Source of the DNA: Pomphorhynchus laevis
Lineage: Eukaryota; Acanthocephala; Palaeacanthocephala; Echinorhynchida; Pomphorhynchidae
Assembly (NCBI GenBank): GCA_012934845.2
Contig: WNNJ02003706.1
Location: 1 to 64,000, forward strand
Direction of reading: 5' to 3'
Length of the DNA stretch: 64,000 nucleotides
The position numbers and the translations under genes are program-made. Below the pieces are notes generated by a model that worked only from the letters and a program-made list of their open reading frames with translations, was not told the DNA's origin and made no database searches. This document shows, piece by piece, positions 20,980-30,759 of the stretch; within the stretch, counting starts at the first letter, position 1; every line of letters begins with the position of its first letter.

Positions 20980-21659
20980 CTGCATCTAGGATTAAAGAGT
21001 TCACACAAGGATAATTGATGAAGCCGACCAAATGAAAATATTTTTGTTTAATTAAAATGTTGAATTTGTTATTATTTTCATACTATTTTCTTATTTCTTA
21101 CATTCCATGCTCCACTATTTGAAGAATTACATATTTTAAACATATTTATGCATAGCACACTGCTCAATAAATCCCACTACCACACTCGTCAACTCCTATG
21201 ATATATCAAACATGATAATAATACATTTCATTATACTCTGAGCAATTCAATGTGATTTCTAAAGAATTTTCAATAGTATATTCAACCTATCAGCCAATTA
21301 TACTTATCTTAATTTTTATCCATGTTTAATTAACCTACTTAATATCCCTTCCACGAATTCTCTTAATATTTCTTATACGATTAAGTTATGTACGTTCCTT
21401 TGTCGTTTTGTTTAATTCCATTAAATTATAATTCTTGACGAATTCGTTAAATTCTAAATGCCGTTAATTTTATATCCACAAACCTATCTAATTATTTTTA
21501 AAATTATTAAGTTAACTATTAATATAATTATAATTCTAATGTTAATATAATTTAATTAATTAATTATATTATAATATAATTATTTAATCATTTAATTATA
21601 TTATAATATAATTATTTAATCATTTAATTATAAAATTATTAAAGTTCAATAATGTTTAG

Positions 21660-21723
21660 AGCATTTACAAAAAAATGTGTTCAACTCAAATGCTGTGTTA
21701 ACAGTAAATATATCGGGCAATAT
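21660..21723 (+). CDS. Candidate small exon, LRR-like, exon 1 of series
   Basis: ag at 21658-21659 (AATGTTTAG), then the frame HLQKNVFNSNAVLTVNISGN and a two-base remainder AT, followed by GTAAGT. The sequence ends like a leucine-rich repeat (LTVNISGN(I/M)). The acceptor phase differs from the other exons unless the second ag (21660-21661) is used, so this may be the first repeat exon or a chance frame. Confidence 0.35.
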
Positions 21724-22524
21724 GTAAGTAATTACTAGTAATAATTGTATTCATTAAATATTTGTTTTATTTGTGAGATCCCTATCATAACATTTGACAA
21801 TAAAAATAAAATTATATTAAAATGAATTTAATTAAAGTGGCCTTGATCCAATTTAAGCAATAATACGCTCAAATTCTACATGAATATTTTGAATTTATGA
21901 AAATATTCATAAGCCTTTAATAAAATGATCATTTTAAATTTTAATATTGATTGAGTAAACGTTTCCTACAAAAATATTCTAAGCATTTTAATGTTAAGTA
22001 CACAACTCGCAACGTTTCGGTTTATAAATCTGCGATTTTTCTTTGATTCATTCTCCTTTATTTAGAATTTGAGAAAAATAATCCAAAATGACAGATAAAC
22101 CACAAAGACTTTTCTAAAGCGACATAGGTCTTACCTGACAACTATTTGCTCCAATTATTTGCTAAAATGAGTAATTAAAAACGATTAAAATAGTAAGGAA
22201 AATCAGAATATAATGATAATAATTTAAACTTTATATTAATAGTTTCTATTATATTGATATAATCTGATTGAACCCTATTTCCTGTAGCGTATTGAAATCT
22301 GAATACACGACAATAACAAATTTGAGGAAAATTGGATTCACTACTAGAATATTAAATTGTTATTCGGTGAGGCGCAGAAAATATAAATATATGACTGGCC
22401 CAAATTGGATTGTATTGGATTCTTTAATCCAATACAATCTGTTACAAATTTCGATTACTATATTTTTAATTCTTTACATTGTTTCAATCTTTTTAGTCAA
22501 CATCAGTATTCTACATTTCATTTT

Positions 22525-22770
22525 TGGTGAACCTCATCAGCTATTGATCCAATGCCAATGTTTCTCTTATACGTACTTTTAATGTTGGCTGACAATTATA
22601 TAGGCAAAACGTGAGACTTCTGTATTTGATCAGTAACTGCTGAGTTTTATTAAAAGTGAAATGTAACGATTTGATGCTGACATAAAAAAATAGACTTGAA
22701 GAAAAGTGCAAAATAAAAAATAGTCATCAATCAATTGTAAAAATGACTGAACAGGTATATAAAATTGAAA
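22525..22770. repeat. Two HR1 copies, head to head
   Basis: 22525-22595 is minus-strand HR1 (reverse of GATCAATAGCTGATGAGG). 22597-22770 is plus-strand HR1 with GATCAGTAACTGCTGAG, GTGAAATGTAA and the tail AAAATAGTCATCAATC...ACAGGTATAT shared with 10.3 kb. Both cores are degenerate. Confidence 0.6.
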
Positions 22771-22774
22771 TATA

Positions 22775-23745
22775 ATTCGTATCGATAAATCATATATCAA
22801 ATGACAATTTAAATTACAATGCATTTGCTAAGAAGATTATTTTTATGTAAAAAAACATTTTTTGATTATTTGTTATTCATTATTTAGAGTTTTGATAAGT
22901 TTTGTCAAAATATATTTGTAATTGCACTTTGCTTTAAATACGAAAATATTCTATTGTGTATTGTTTTTTAAATGTGGACTCAAATATTCCTAATTATCAT
23001 CAATTTCCATCAAACGTTATAAACTATTTTACTAAATCAAATAAAATCTAACTTTCATCAAAATAGTACATTGAGAATAGTCACCAAATTCAATAAAAGC
23101 GATCATTGAATTTTTGTATTAAAAATCTCATAAATCAAAAAGTTGATGTTAGAAATTATGTCTTGGACTTGACCAAAGAATCAAAAGAAAAGCAAATTAA
23201 CCTTTTTAGAAAACGTTTTGGTCAATTTAATGCCCCTCGTTATACAAAAATCTTTCAGAAACTGAAAAAAATTAAATATTTTTATTGAAGCGTAATCACT
23301 GCAGAGTGATCATGTAACTTGATAAAGTGATTGCCCTATTACGTATACATTTTTATAATTGTTGCAAGATATTTTATTTCAAACCTAATTTTATGGGTGT
23401 GACGCTTTTTGTTTAAATACCAAAGTTAAAATTTGTTGTTTATTGTGGAAAACTGTATTTAAGTAGCCGTGATATATTTTATAGACAGAAACATTAAAAA
23501 GCAATAATCTAGCTTGTATCTTCGTGTAATAATAAACAAAAGTATTTAAAATAATAATGAATGTATCTTTGTAATTAAATAATTGTAAACTGTGGAATTA
23601 TTATCTAAAGGCATTTTATTATTCATCAGGGAATATAATGTGCTCATAAATTCGACATAATTCATTTATTAAGTTTTAGAAAATTATTAAATTTGAACTT
23701 AAATGATAATGTTTTATTGAAGATTAAATGATAATGTTTTATTGT
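22775..23745. other. Intron-like stretch, one weak coding candidate
   Basis: A frame at 23097-23288 (NLINQKVDVRNYVLDLTKES, ending KKIKYFY) is open after an ag and looks protein-like but matches nothing known. The rest is AT-rich. Confidence 0.3.
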
Positions 23746-23749
23746 TTAG

Positions 23750-23815
23750 AACAAGCACAAAGAATGAAGTTCAATCAATTGATTTGATAATTGTAAATCC
23801 ATTCATTCCTATTAT
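23750..23815 (+). CDS. Small exon, LRR-like, exon 2 of series
   Basis: Bounded by TTGTTTAG and GTAAGT. 66 bases: one base, 21 codons (TSTKNEVQSIDLIIVNPFIP then I), two bases AT. Reading frame open. The repeat-like core is VQSIDLIIVNPFIPI(M/I), with hydrophobic positions spaced as in LxxLxLxxNxxxxL. The exon length is a multiple of three and the last codon is split after its second base, as in exons 25300, 26481, 27456 and 35795. Leucine-rich-repeat genes such as the LGR receptors are known to have one repeat per small phase-2 exon. The LRR assignment is inference; the exon itself is better supported. Confidence 0.5.
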
Positions 23816-25299
23816 GTAAGTAAAAATTGACATAATTTATTTGTAATAAAATTTAAGCAAATGAAAATTTTAGATGTAATCATTTAAATACAAATTTAAA
23901 TTTGATAAAAATAGCCTAATTTTAAATGAAATTGTATCGATTTACACTTAAATTCCTTTTTGTTGTAAATTACTAGATACTAATTAACTATTATTTCTAA
24001 ATATTTTATTAGCTTTTGTAGATAAAGCAGTCTTTAACTGAAAATTATTTTAAGATTATAATTTAAACGCTAACTTATAAAAATTTATATTTTTTATATT
24101 CTACATTAAAAATAGTTTTATTTAACTTATAATGCTATATGTATTTTAGCATTCAGCAGATGTAAACAAGTAAACAAGAAAGTGTTACTTTATGCAAATA
24201 TTATATTTTGATTTGATAGAAAATAGATTAACAAGACTTTTTATTCTAGTGCCCAATATATAGCGAACTTAAAATATATCAAGCAGGAATTAGCCAATTG
24301 TAAAGCATACTAATTTGCATTATTACCTCATGTTAAATAAAGTTTGCATTTTTTCTTTTGTTAAATTTAGTTTGCATTTTCACCTATGTTAAATTAAGTT
24401 TGCATTTTTATTTGATTTTCTCTAATGAAACACAATAAAACGTTGAATTACTTTATAAATTCTTCCATTGTCAATTTTCATTGCATATACGTTAAATGGA
24501 TCAATATTTTGGGAATCAATTTTTGACTCAAAATCTTAGCTTTATATTAGTGACACCTTTATCCGCTTACCAATATATCTACTCTATTCCTCTAAACTGA
24601 AAGAACTTTATTCAAATCATTTCCATCCTTGTAGATTCTTATCACTTTGCTTAAAAAATAAGTGATAAAATATTTGACTGATCACCCCTAATGTCATCTA
24701 ACTATAAATTACATAATTTGCATTTAAGTTGTTTGTTCTTAATTAGCGTATGCAAAATTTACATTTCGTTTCTAAATTTTTTAATTATATTTAAATTCAG
24801 ATTTTAGCAGGCAATTATTCTAGGATAATCATATAAAACACGACTTTTTTAAATTGAAACATTTAAGAATTTCTATGTAAAAACTGCTTTATTCTACTAA
24901 ATATCTCGTATTCATTTTAAAATTTTTTGTATGATAACTAATTCAATTTAAATTTTGAAAATTAATAATTTAAATTTAATAATTGTATTTTTATCAATTA
25001 ACATAATGTTTATTATTTTAATCCTTTTTCTTTTATTTCTAAATATTTATATTATTTTTAACAAGTAATTTATTTGTATTTTGTTATATAATTACAATCA
25101 GTTTAAATTATAAAAATTAAACAGTTAAAAAATAATATTTAATAATTGAATATTATTATATTAATATTTTAATCTTTTATATAAAAACAATTTTTATTAT
25201 TTTAATAATTTTTCTTTTATTTCTAAATATTTATATTATTTTTAACCAGTAATTTATATGTACATTGTTATATAATTACAATTTTATTTAATAATTTAG
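23816..25299. other. Intron-like AT-rich stretch
   Basis: A possible 12-base microexon (24150-24161, C ATT CAG CAG AT) is bounded by GTATTTTAG and GTAAAC in the matching phase, but this is too short to support. TTTGCATTTT-type strings recur at 24320-24410. Confidence 0.3.
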
Positions 25300-25362
25300 A
25301 GAATTCCTAGGCGATAAATATCAGAAGTTATCGCTGCAGATATCTAATAACGTCACAGAATT
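25300..25362 (+). CDS. Small exon, LRR-like, exon 3 of series
   Basis: ATAATTTAG then 63 bases, then GTAAGT. A|EFLGDKYQKLSLQISNNVTE|TT. KLSLQISNNVTE(L) is the clearest leucine-rich-repeat signature of the series (L.L.ISNN.T.L). Phase 2 at both ends. In-frame codons include CTG, TCG and GTC, unlike the A/T-only flanks. Partner exons lie at 23750 and 26481. Confidence 0.6.
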
Positions 25363-25544
25363 GTAAGTAGTTTACCATATTTTATAGAGTAGTAACGCTT
25401 ATTTTAATAATTTTTAAATTTTGGATTTTTATTCAAATGTCTTATTAATCAGAAATAGTATTTGTGCAATATTTATATACAGATACACTGAAAAGTGTAT
25501 CTGTATATTTAAATATGCATGTTTATAGACAAATACACTGGAAA

Positions 25545-26275
25545 AACAGCTAGAAAGTTGGTATCAAAGACTGAAATGCAACGGTTGAAAATAGACAGGA
25601 CCAAAACCTTGTATATGGGCCCAGAAAGATTGACATTGCAAAGATTCGAAATAGAAAAATAGACAATATCGTATACCTGGGCAGCATGACGAATATGTCG
25701 AATTCATCAACGCCGGAGATTGGACTGATGGTACAAAGTGCTTTGGATAAATTGGCGGATAACCTTGAACATCCTATGCGACAAGCGAGTAGCAACACCG
25801 TTGAAAGAACGTATATACGATGATGTTTTCGACCAGCCATGATTTATGCAGCTGAGACCTTGGCAACAAAATCATAATATATCCCAGATTAGCAGTGAAT
25901 GAGATGAGAATGCTCAGATAGTCGGCTGGTATCACAAAAAAAGGAAAAAGTCCGCAACATTAATATACGGAAGATGTTCAAAGTGGACTCAATAGGAGAC
26001 GTCATCGTCCGAAAAAGACTACGATGTTTCGAATATGTAACAAGAAGTGATTATGATCACTGGATAAGGAGCTCTGAAAAGGTCAAGATCGAAGGAAAAG
26101 GACGTCGAGGAAGGCCAAATAAACGCTGAAAAGATTGCGTAAAGGAGGACATGAATGTCATTGGAATAGCGACCGATTTAGGAAACGAGATGGTCCAAAA
26201 TCGTTCGTCGTGGAAGAAGTTGTTGGCAGCGGCGACATCTCTGCGAGAGATAAGCTGTAGAGGAAGAAGGTATTT
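25545..26275 (+). pseudogene. RTE-like LINE, C-terminal RT fragment (second subfamily)
   Basis: Decayed plus-strand coding: LKIDRTKTLYMGPERLTLQ, then LCDKRVATPLKERIYDDVFR and RPAMIYAAETL, matching the LCDKRVP.LK.KIY.TVVRPAMLYGAE block of RTE elements. Further on, KGRRGRPNKR, DCVKEDMNVIGIATDL and SSWKKLLAAAT are the typical basic tail. At least four stops or frame changes interrupt it. It sits inside the intron between the exons at 25300 and 26481, on the same strand. It differs from the 34.2 and 36.6 kb RTE-like family. Confidence 0.8.
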
Positions 26276-26480
26276 GTGCAATATTTTTCAAACACCTGCT
26301 GATAAGTAAATCAATATAGTGTAAAATAATATAAATAAATGTTTATAATGTGAAATTATTGAGCTTAACTATCTGGTTTATTTATTTAGATTTATAAGCC
26401 ATTTGTAAATGTTTATATATAAATTTCAAGACGTTTGAATATTCAAATTGTATTTATTAATAAATAATCTTTCTGCTTAG

Positions 26481-26540
26481 AGTCGTCAGAGATACAATCT
26501 TTCATTCCGATCTTAATATTACTGGCTATCTTTCAAATCT
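26481..26540 (+). CDS. Small exon, LRR-like, exon 4 of series
   Basis: Bounded by TTCTGCTTAG and GTATGT. 60 bases: A|VVRDTIFHSDLNITGYLSN|CT. The core SDLNITGYLSN(L) fits a leucine-rich repeat. Phase 2 at both ends, same as its neighbours. Confidence 0.55.
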
Positions 26541-26893
26541 GTATGTACTCATCTAATTTCAATTGCTTTATTAAGGATTTAATTTAATAAATCTTTTTAT
26601 AAATAACCGCTAAATTAAAAACTTTATTTTTTTGACAATAAATTTTAACTAATGATAAATATTATTAGCAAAATGTGTATTTAAAATTAATATTTTACAT
26701 TAATTTTACAAAAGTAACATTTTAGTTTAATAATTCTAATCCAATTAAGATCGTCCTTGTTAAAATGATTTAAAATATTGAATCATAAAATATTTTAAAC
26801 GTTGAATTACTTCATTTGCTTATCTTTCGAATCTTTTTTTAGTAAAATCCAGTTTAGTAATTTTGCAAATTCTTCCCAATTATATCTTATGAG

Positions 26894-26934
26894 GAATATA
26901 CCGGTGATGAATATAAAACTCGCCTTTCGGAATT
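26894..26934 (+). CDS. Weak exon candidate in the LRR-like series
   Basis: A frame EYTGDEYKTRLSE|TT runs into GTAAGT, and its end phase matches exon 27456. The start is unclear: the available acceptors (26842, 26857, 26893) do not give the expected phase in this frame. Confidence 0.25.
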
Positions 26935-27455
26935 GTAAGTATCAGGACTTCTACTTCCTTTTATTGTGATTGAAATTTGTACTAACATGAGATGCAAACT
27001 CTAAAAATATTTCGTATTTTAATTGCAAGCATTCAATATTTAATAAACATTTTAAGAGAATTTTGTAAAATTCCCCTAAATTGTATCATATTTCGACTAA
27101 TTGTTGAATTACATATTCAAACATTTAATTTTCTATTTTCAAATTGATAAAAAAATTAAAAAGCATTCAATTATAATGCACACAATATATTAATTTGCCA
27201 TTTATTTCTTAGGCATTTGCAGAGTATAGCCTACTTAAATTTCAATTCAAAGATGCATCCATTCAAAGATGCATATTGCTGTCCATTACCGAATGTTTGA
27301 TCTGTAATTTTTGTTAAAGATATATTGATATGTGTATTTAGGAGAGTGTATCCATGTGTACCTTTAGACACATGTGATCTGTCAAGAACAATTCTACACT
27401 GTAATATTTGTATCATGTTTTGTTACTGATAAAACTATTTTTAAATTAAATTTAG

Positions 27456-27524
27456 GATTCTCAGCAATGTCGGCATGCAACAAAATGCTAATATCAGCGA
27501 TAATGACAATGAAATAAACAGAAT
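27456..27524 (+). CDS. Small exon, LRR-like, exon 5 of series
   Basis: AAATTTAG then 69 bases, then GTATGT. G|ILSNVGMQQNANISDNDNEI then NR|AT. The core ANISDNDNEINR(M/I) has the N-x-N spacing seen in leucine-rich repeats. Phase 2 at both ends. Confidence 0.55.
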
Positions 27525-27529
27525 GTATG

Positions 27530-28555
27530 TACCAAAAAAATAAACAATGTTATTAATAAATGTGATATTAACAACGCACATATCATTTCGAGATATATTA
27601 GAGTATTTTTGTTTATTGACATATTATTATCGACATGATAATATTATTATATCATATAATTATAATATTAATATTTTTATATTATATTATTATCATATTT
27701 TTGACATTTTATTATATATTTTGCATATTCTTTTAAATCATTACAGTTACTATTTAATAATCAAGCATTATGCAATTTCTAATTTATATATTAAAAGGTA
27801 TTTAAAGAGTAATTTTAGAAGTAAGTTGATCATCAAAAAATTAAAATATGGAAACTTATTTTTATAATCGTGACCTAAATGACAAAAAAATATATTCTTT
27901 CAATAATTTTGTATGCTTGCTTGTGTCTAGTTTACATCTGTCTTATAATATGGATCCCAAACCATATTACGCTAAAAATTATATCAGATCTTGTTATTCA
28001 TAAAATACCTCGCTTGAGATGATAATACTGTTAAAATTCAAAAAGTATTGTTGCTATTGATTGAACAAGGGCAAATGAGGCATTGAACTATGCACACTTT
28101 CTTCCATATTATACAAAGAATAATTGTTTTCTTCAATGTTTATCCATGAATGCGTGTAATCCTGTTGTTGCTTTTAAAGTTGTCCGCATTCCTTATGCAT
28201 GATATGACCGATATTTGCAAAGCACAATTTTCGTCTCAATTGTTTGATTTATCATCGCTTTTGTAAACTTCTATTTTAGATACTCTTAAAAACTAAATCA
28301 ATAGCATTGTTCAAGAATGTGATATAAATGTAATTTGCTTCTTAGTAAATTAGCAATCCGCTTTTCTAACAGCGATTTACATTTTATGAAAAGCAATTAC
28401 TGAAATAATATTTAATTAAAGTAATGTAAACCTAATTACTTGAACCCATTTCAGTTGATATGAATAAAATACTTAAAGAAATTAAAATACACTATAAAAA
28501 TATTGTAAAGTAAATGAAAAAATATGGTAAGGTTAAATATTTTAAGGTAAAATAT
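27530..28555. other. Intron-like AT-rich stretch
   Basis: Long A/T open frame at 27547-27867 is compositional (Y/I/L/N only). Nothing else supported. Confidence 0.4.
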
Positions 28556-28559
28556 TGTA

Positions 28560-28930
28560 AGGTAAAATTCAAGCATCGTGTAAATATGAATATATTGATA
28601 AAATTAAATTAATAGAAGCCTTAAATATTTTGATTAATCAAAATTATTTAGAAGTAGGGACATCTATAATTAGACAAATAAAAGGTGTTCTTATGTGAGG
28701 TAATAGTAGTTCATTTATAGCGGACTTATTTTTAAGCTCTTTAGAATATGAATTTGTTCATAACTGTTTAAAAAATAAATCCAAATTATATAAAGATATG
28801 AAATATATGTTTCGATATATTGATGATATATGTGTATTTAAATCTAACAATTTTTATTCAATAAGCGAACAAATTTATCCAGGTAGCCCTATTTTTAATA
28901 ATACTAATATTTTAAATAATTGATAATTAT
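28560..28930 (+). mobile_element. PLE-A copy A11, RT palm with YIDD box
   Basis: Plus-strand coding: IEALNILINQNYLEVGTSII, GNSSSFIADLFLSSLEYEFV, then MKYMFRYIDDICVFKSNNFY near 28798-28860. YIDD is the catalytic motif with two Asp of PLE reverse transcriptases. The piece supplies the palm region that copy A2 lacks. Broken, short, no flanking PLE-A ends seen. Confidence 0.85.
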
Positions 28931-28982
28931 CCATTATTGATAAAGAATTATTGGACTGGATCTAAGAAATAAAATTTTATTT

Positions 28983-29020
28983 GATATTTCGCTAACCACT
29001 GTTAGCATCTTCAGAAAATT
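28983..29020 (-). ncRNA. Hammerhead-like motif
   Basis: Minus strand: CTGAAGA (29014-29008; fits CTGANGA), one T, GCTAAC (29006-29001), AGTG loop, GTTAGC (28996-28991), GAAA (28990-28987), then TATC. Stem II is six perfect base pairs. Stem I is short and A/T-rich. Same CTGAAGAT layout as the motifs at 36.2 and 39.8 kb. Confidence 0.6.
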
Positions 29021-29528
29021 AAAATGTATTTTTTAATGTAAATGTCCTGTATAAAAAACTTCAATACGATCGCATCCATTTGCTTTAAGCAGGTGCTGCT
29101 GTTTTTAGCCATAAACAGCTGCTTTCACTGTTTGAATTTTTGACACGATTTCGGCAATTATGAAAGTACACAAAACTTAATAAAAACGTGTGATTTAAAT
29201 AGTTTAGCAAAAAAACAAAAATAATAACAATAATATTTTTATTCAAAATAAAAAATCAAAAACATAAAAAATAATTATATAAATTTCTAGAAAAATTAGA
29301 TAAAAATATAAAAATAAAATAGAAAAGATTATTTAAACAAATCAATCTTTACAACATCTTTACAAAATATTTAAAGTTACGTCCGGTTTATTATTCGGCA
29401 CAATAATATTGGAGTTTTGATGAATGTAATAAGCCATACACTACTCGCTATTTATAAAAAACAAAACAGAAAAAATTGTAGAAAAATTTACCATCGGTGC
29501 TTCAAACAACTTACAAAATCAAGCTAAT

Positions 29529-30725
29529 ATGGAACGGAACTCAGGTATTTCCAATGTAACATCGAATTTTCAAGCCAAAGAAAACAAGGTTAGTCCTATT
29601 TCGTCTAATTTTTTAATCTCAAGCACAGATGGAGAACTCCCTCCTGTGCCTAAAGTGGTGAATCTGGTAATAATCAGACTTCTTCAACCATTTGAAAGGA
29701 AGAATCTTTTCAATATTTTTCTGAGAGAGTTTACAAGCTCTTATAAGAAGAGAATTCTATTTAATTCGATAAAATATTTAGATTCCGAAATCAGGGTTTC
29801 TTTCAGCTGTCCAGATCTGGCAGCATCGTACCTAGAATTTTTCGAAACACACTTAAAAGAATTTGGGTCAACTACTTACAGGCCTATTCAGGCGACTTTG
29901 AAAATTAATAATTTTCCGCCATTCGCAACGGAGGAAGATATCATTGCTCTCACATCTGAGTTCAAAATTCATAATATTCGCCCAATCCTGGGCAAGAAAG
30001 GCCAGGCTATACCAATAGCATTCTGTTCTACCGCAGTCGATCAGGCGGAATGTCTGGCTAAAAGCAAATGTAACCCCTTTCTGGGGTACAATCTTTCTTT
30101 CAATATCGTAGATGCTGATGACTTAACATACCCCCATTGCAATGGGTGCCACCTCTGGGGGCACTGGTCCTCGAACTGTACTAGGCCCCATACGTGTGGG
30201 GTTTGCAGCTCTTCCGAAGTCCATGAGGGGAAATGTTCTCTCCCCCCTCTGTGTTCCAATTGTGGTGGTCAGCACCCGGCCTGGTCTAGAAGATGTCCTA
30301 TCTTCAAGGAATACAAATTAAGGCATTGTGGGGCACCGGTCAAACCGGCCCACTTTGCCGCTGCCAGCTTATCCAATTCAAACGGTTATGGTATGTCGGA
30401 CACCGACATTTTCAAAATTGTTGACGCAAGACTACAGACATATAAAGACGAGATTCGAGCCTTAATGAACCATCTGATAGCGAAATTCGAGGAGTCCCGT
30501 TCTCCTCCATCGACGATTCTTACCTCTTCAAAGAGAGCCCCCCGTTCTAAGAAGAGATCATCTTCTAAACAAAAGTTGGCTTCCTTGAAGTTGGCAAAGA
30601 AAGATGATATATGCTGGGAGTTGTTGGCCTCAGAGGGAGATGAAGATAATGCCGGTGGGCAAGTGTCTTCTCCTGGTAGGGCTGGGAGTGAGAAGGGCAA
30701 CTTTCTCTCTCCTAGTTTCTGCTAG
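29529..30725 (+). CDS. LINE-J ORF1, CCHC zinc-knuckle RNA-binding protein
   Basis: 398 residues from the ATG at 29529. Residues about 45-200 include an ATLKINNFPPFATEEDIIAL stretch typical of the RRM-like region of LINE ORF1 proteins. Residues about 203-260 hold three Cys-rich knuckles: CNGCHLWGHWSSNC, CGVCSSSEVHEGKC and CSNCGGQHPAWSRRC. The C-terminal quarter is basic (SSKRAPRSKKRSSSKQK) and then acidic. Such ORF1 proteins bind the element's RNA and act as chaperones in the RNP. Jockey/I-group LINEs have this arrangement. Frame intact. A decayed homologue lies at 49290-50165. Confidence 0.85.
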   Translation: MERNSGISNVTSNFQAKENKVSPISSNFLISSTDGELPPVPKVVNLVIIRLLQPFERKNLFNIFLREFTSSYKKRILFNSIKYLDSEIRVSFSCPDLAASYLEFFETHLKEFGSTTYRPIQATLKINNFPPFATEEDIIALTSEFKIHNIRPILGKKGQAIPIAFCSTAVDQAECLAKSKCNPFLGYNLSFNIVDADDLTYPHCNGCHLWGHWSSNCTRPHTCGVCSSSEVHEGKCSLPPLCSNCGGQHPAWSRRCPIFKEYKLRHCGAPVKPAHFAAASLSNSNGYGMSDTDIFKIVDARLQTYKDEIRALMNHLIAKFEESRSPPSTILTSSKRAPRSKKRSSSKQKLASLKLAKKDDICWELLASEGDEDNAGGQVSSPGRAGSEKGNFLSPSFC

Positions 30726-30759
30726 GAGGTAGGCATCCCACTCCAGCTGTCGTAACACA

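Larger units (their letters stand above)
20295..21036. repeat. Palindromic element built from HR1 units
   Basis: The left arm (about 20300-20560) is the reverse complement of the right arm (about 20790-21036). The outer 110 bp of the left arm is also inverted at 20585-20695. Landmarks: GCATACACGAGCGAGTATCA, AAAGGACCGAAACA, CTGCTGATGAGGTCCACCT, ATCTAGGATTAAAGAGTTCA. It looks like two head-to-head HR1 units plus a third partial one. Apparent protein frames here are only strand reflections of the palindrome. Confidence 0.8.

Noticed and set aside
20250-20989. Three similar protein-like frames on both strands (CIHERVSSF...LHQL)
   Set aside because: They are reflections of one palindromic repeat, with no protein motif.
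22288-22366. Exon-like frame (VLKSEYTTITNLRKIGF) before GTGAGG
   Set aside because: The end phase does not match the neighbouring exon series and the donor is weak.
27547-27867. 106-codon frame rich in Tyr, Ile and Asn
   Set aside because: Compositional; only A/T-rich codons and no start, splice or motif support.
30041-30700. Minus-strand frames opposite LINE-J ORF1
   Set aside because: Shadows of the plus-strand coding sequence.
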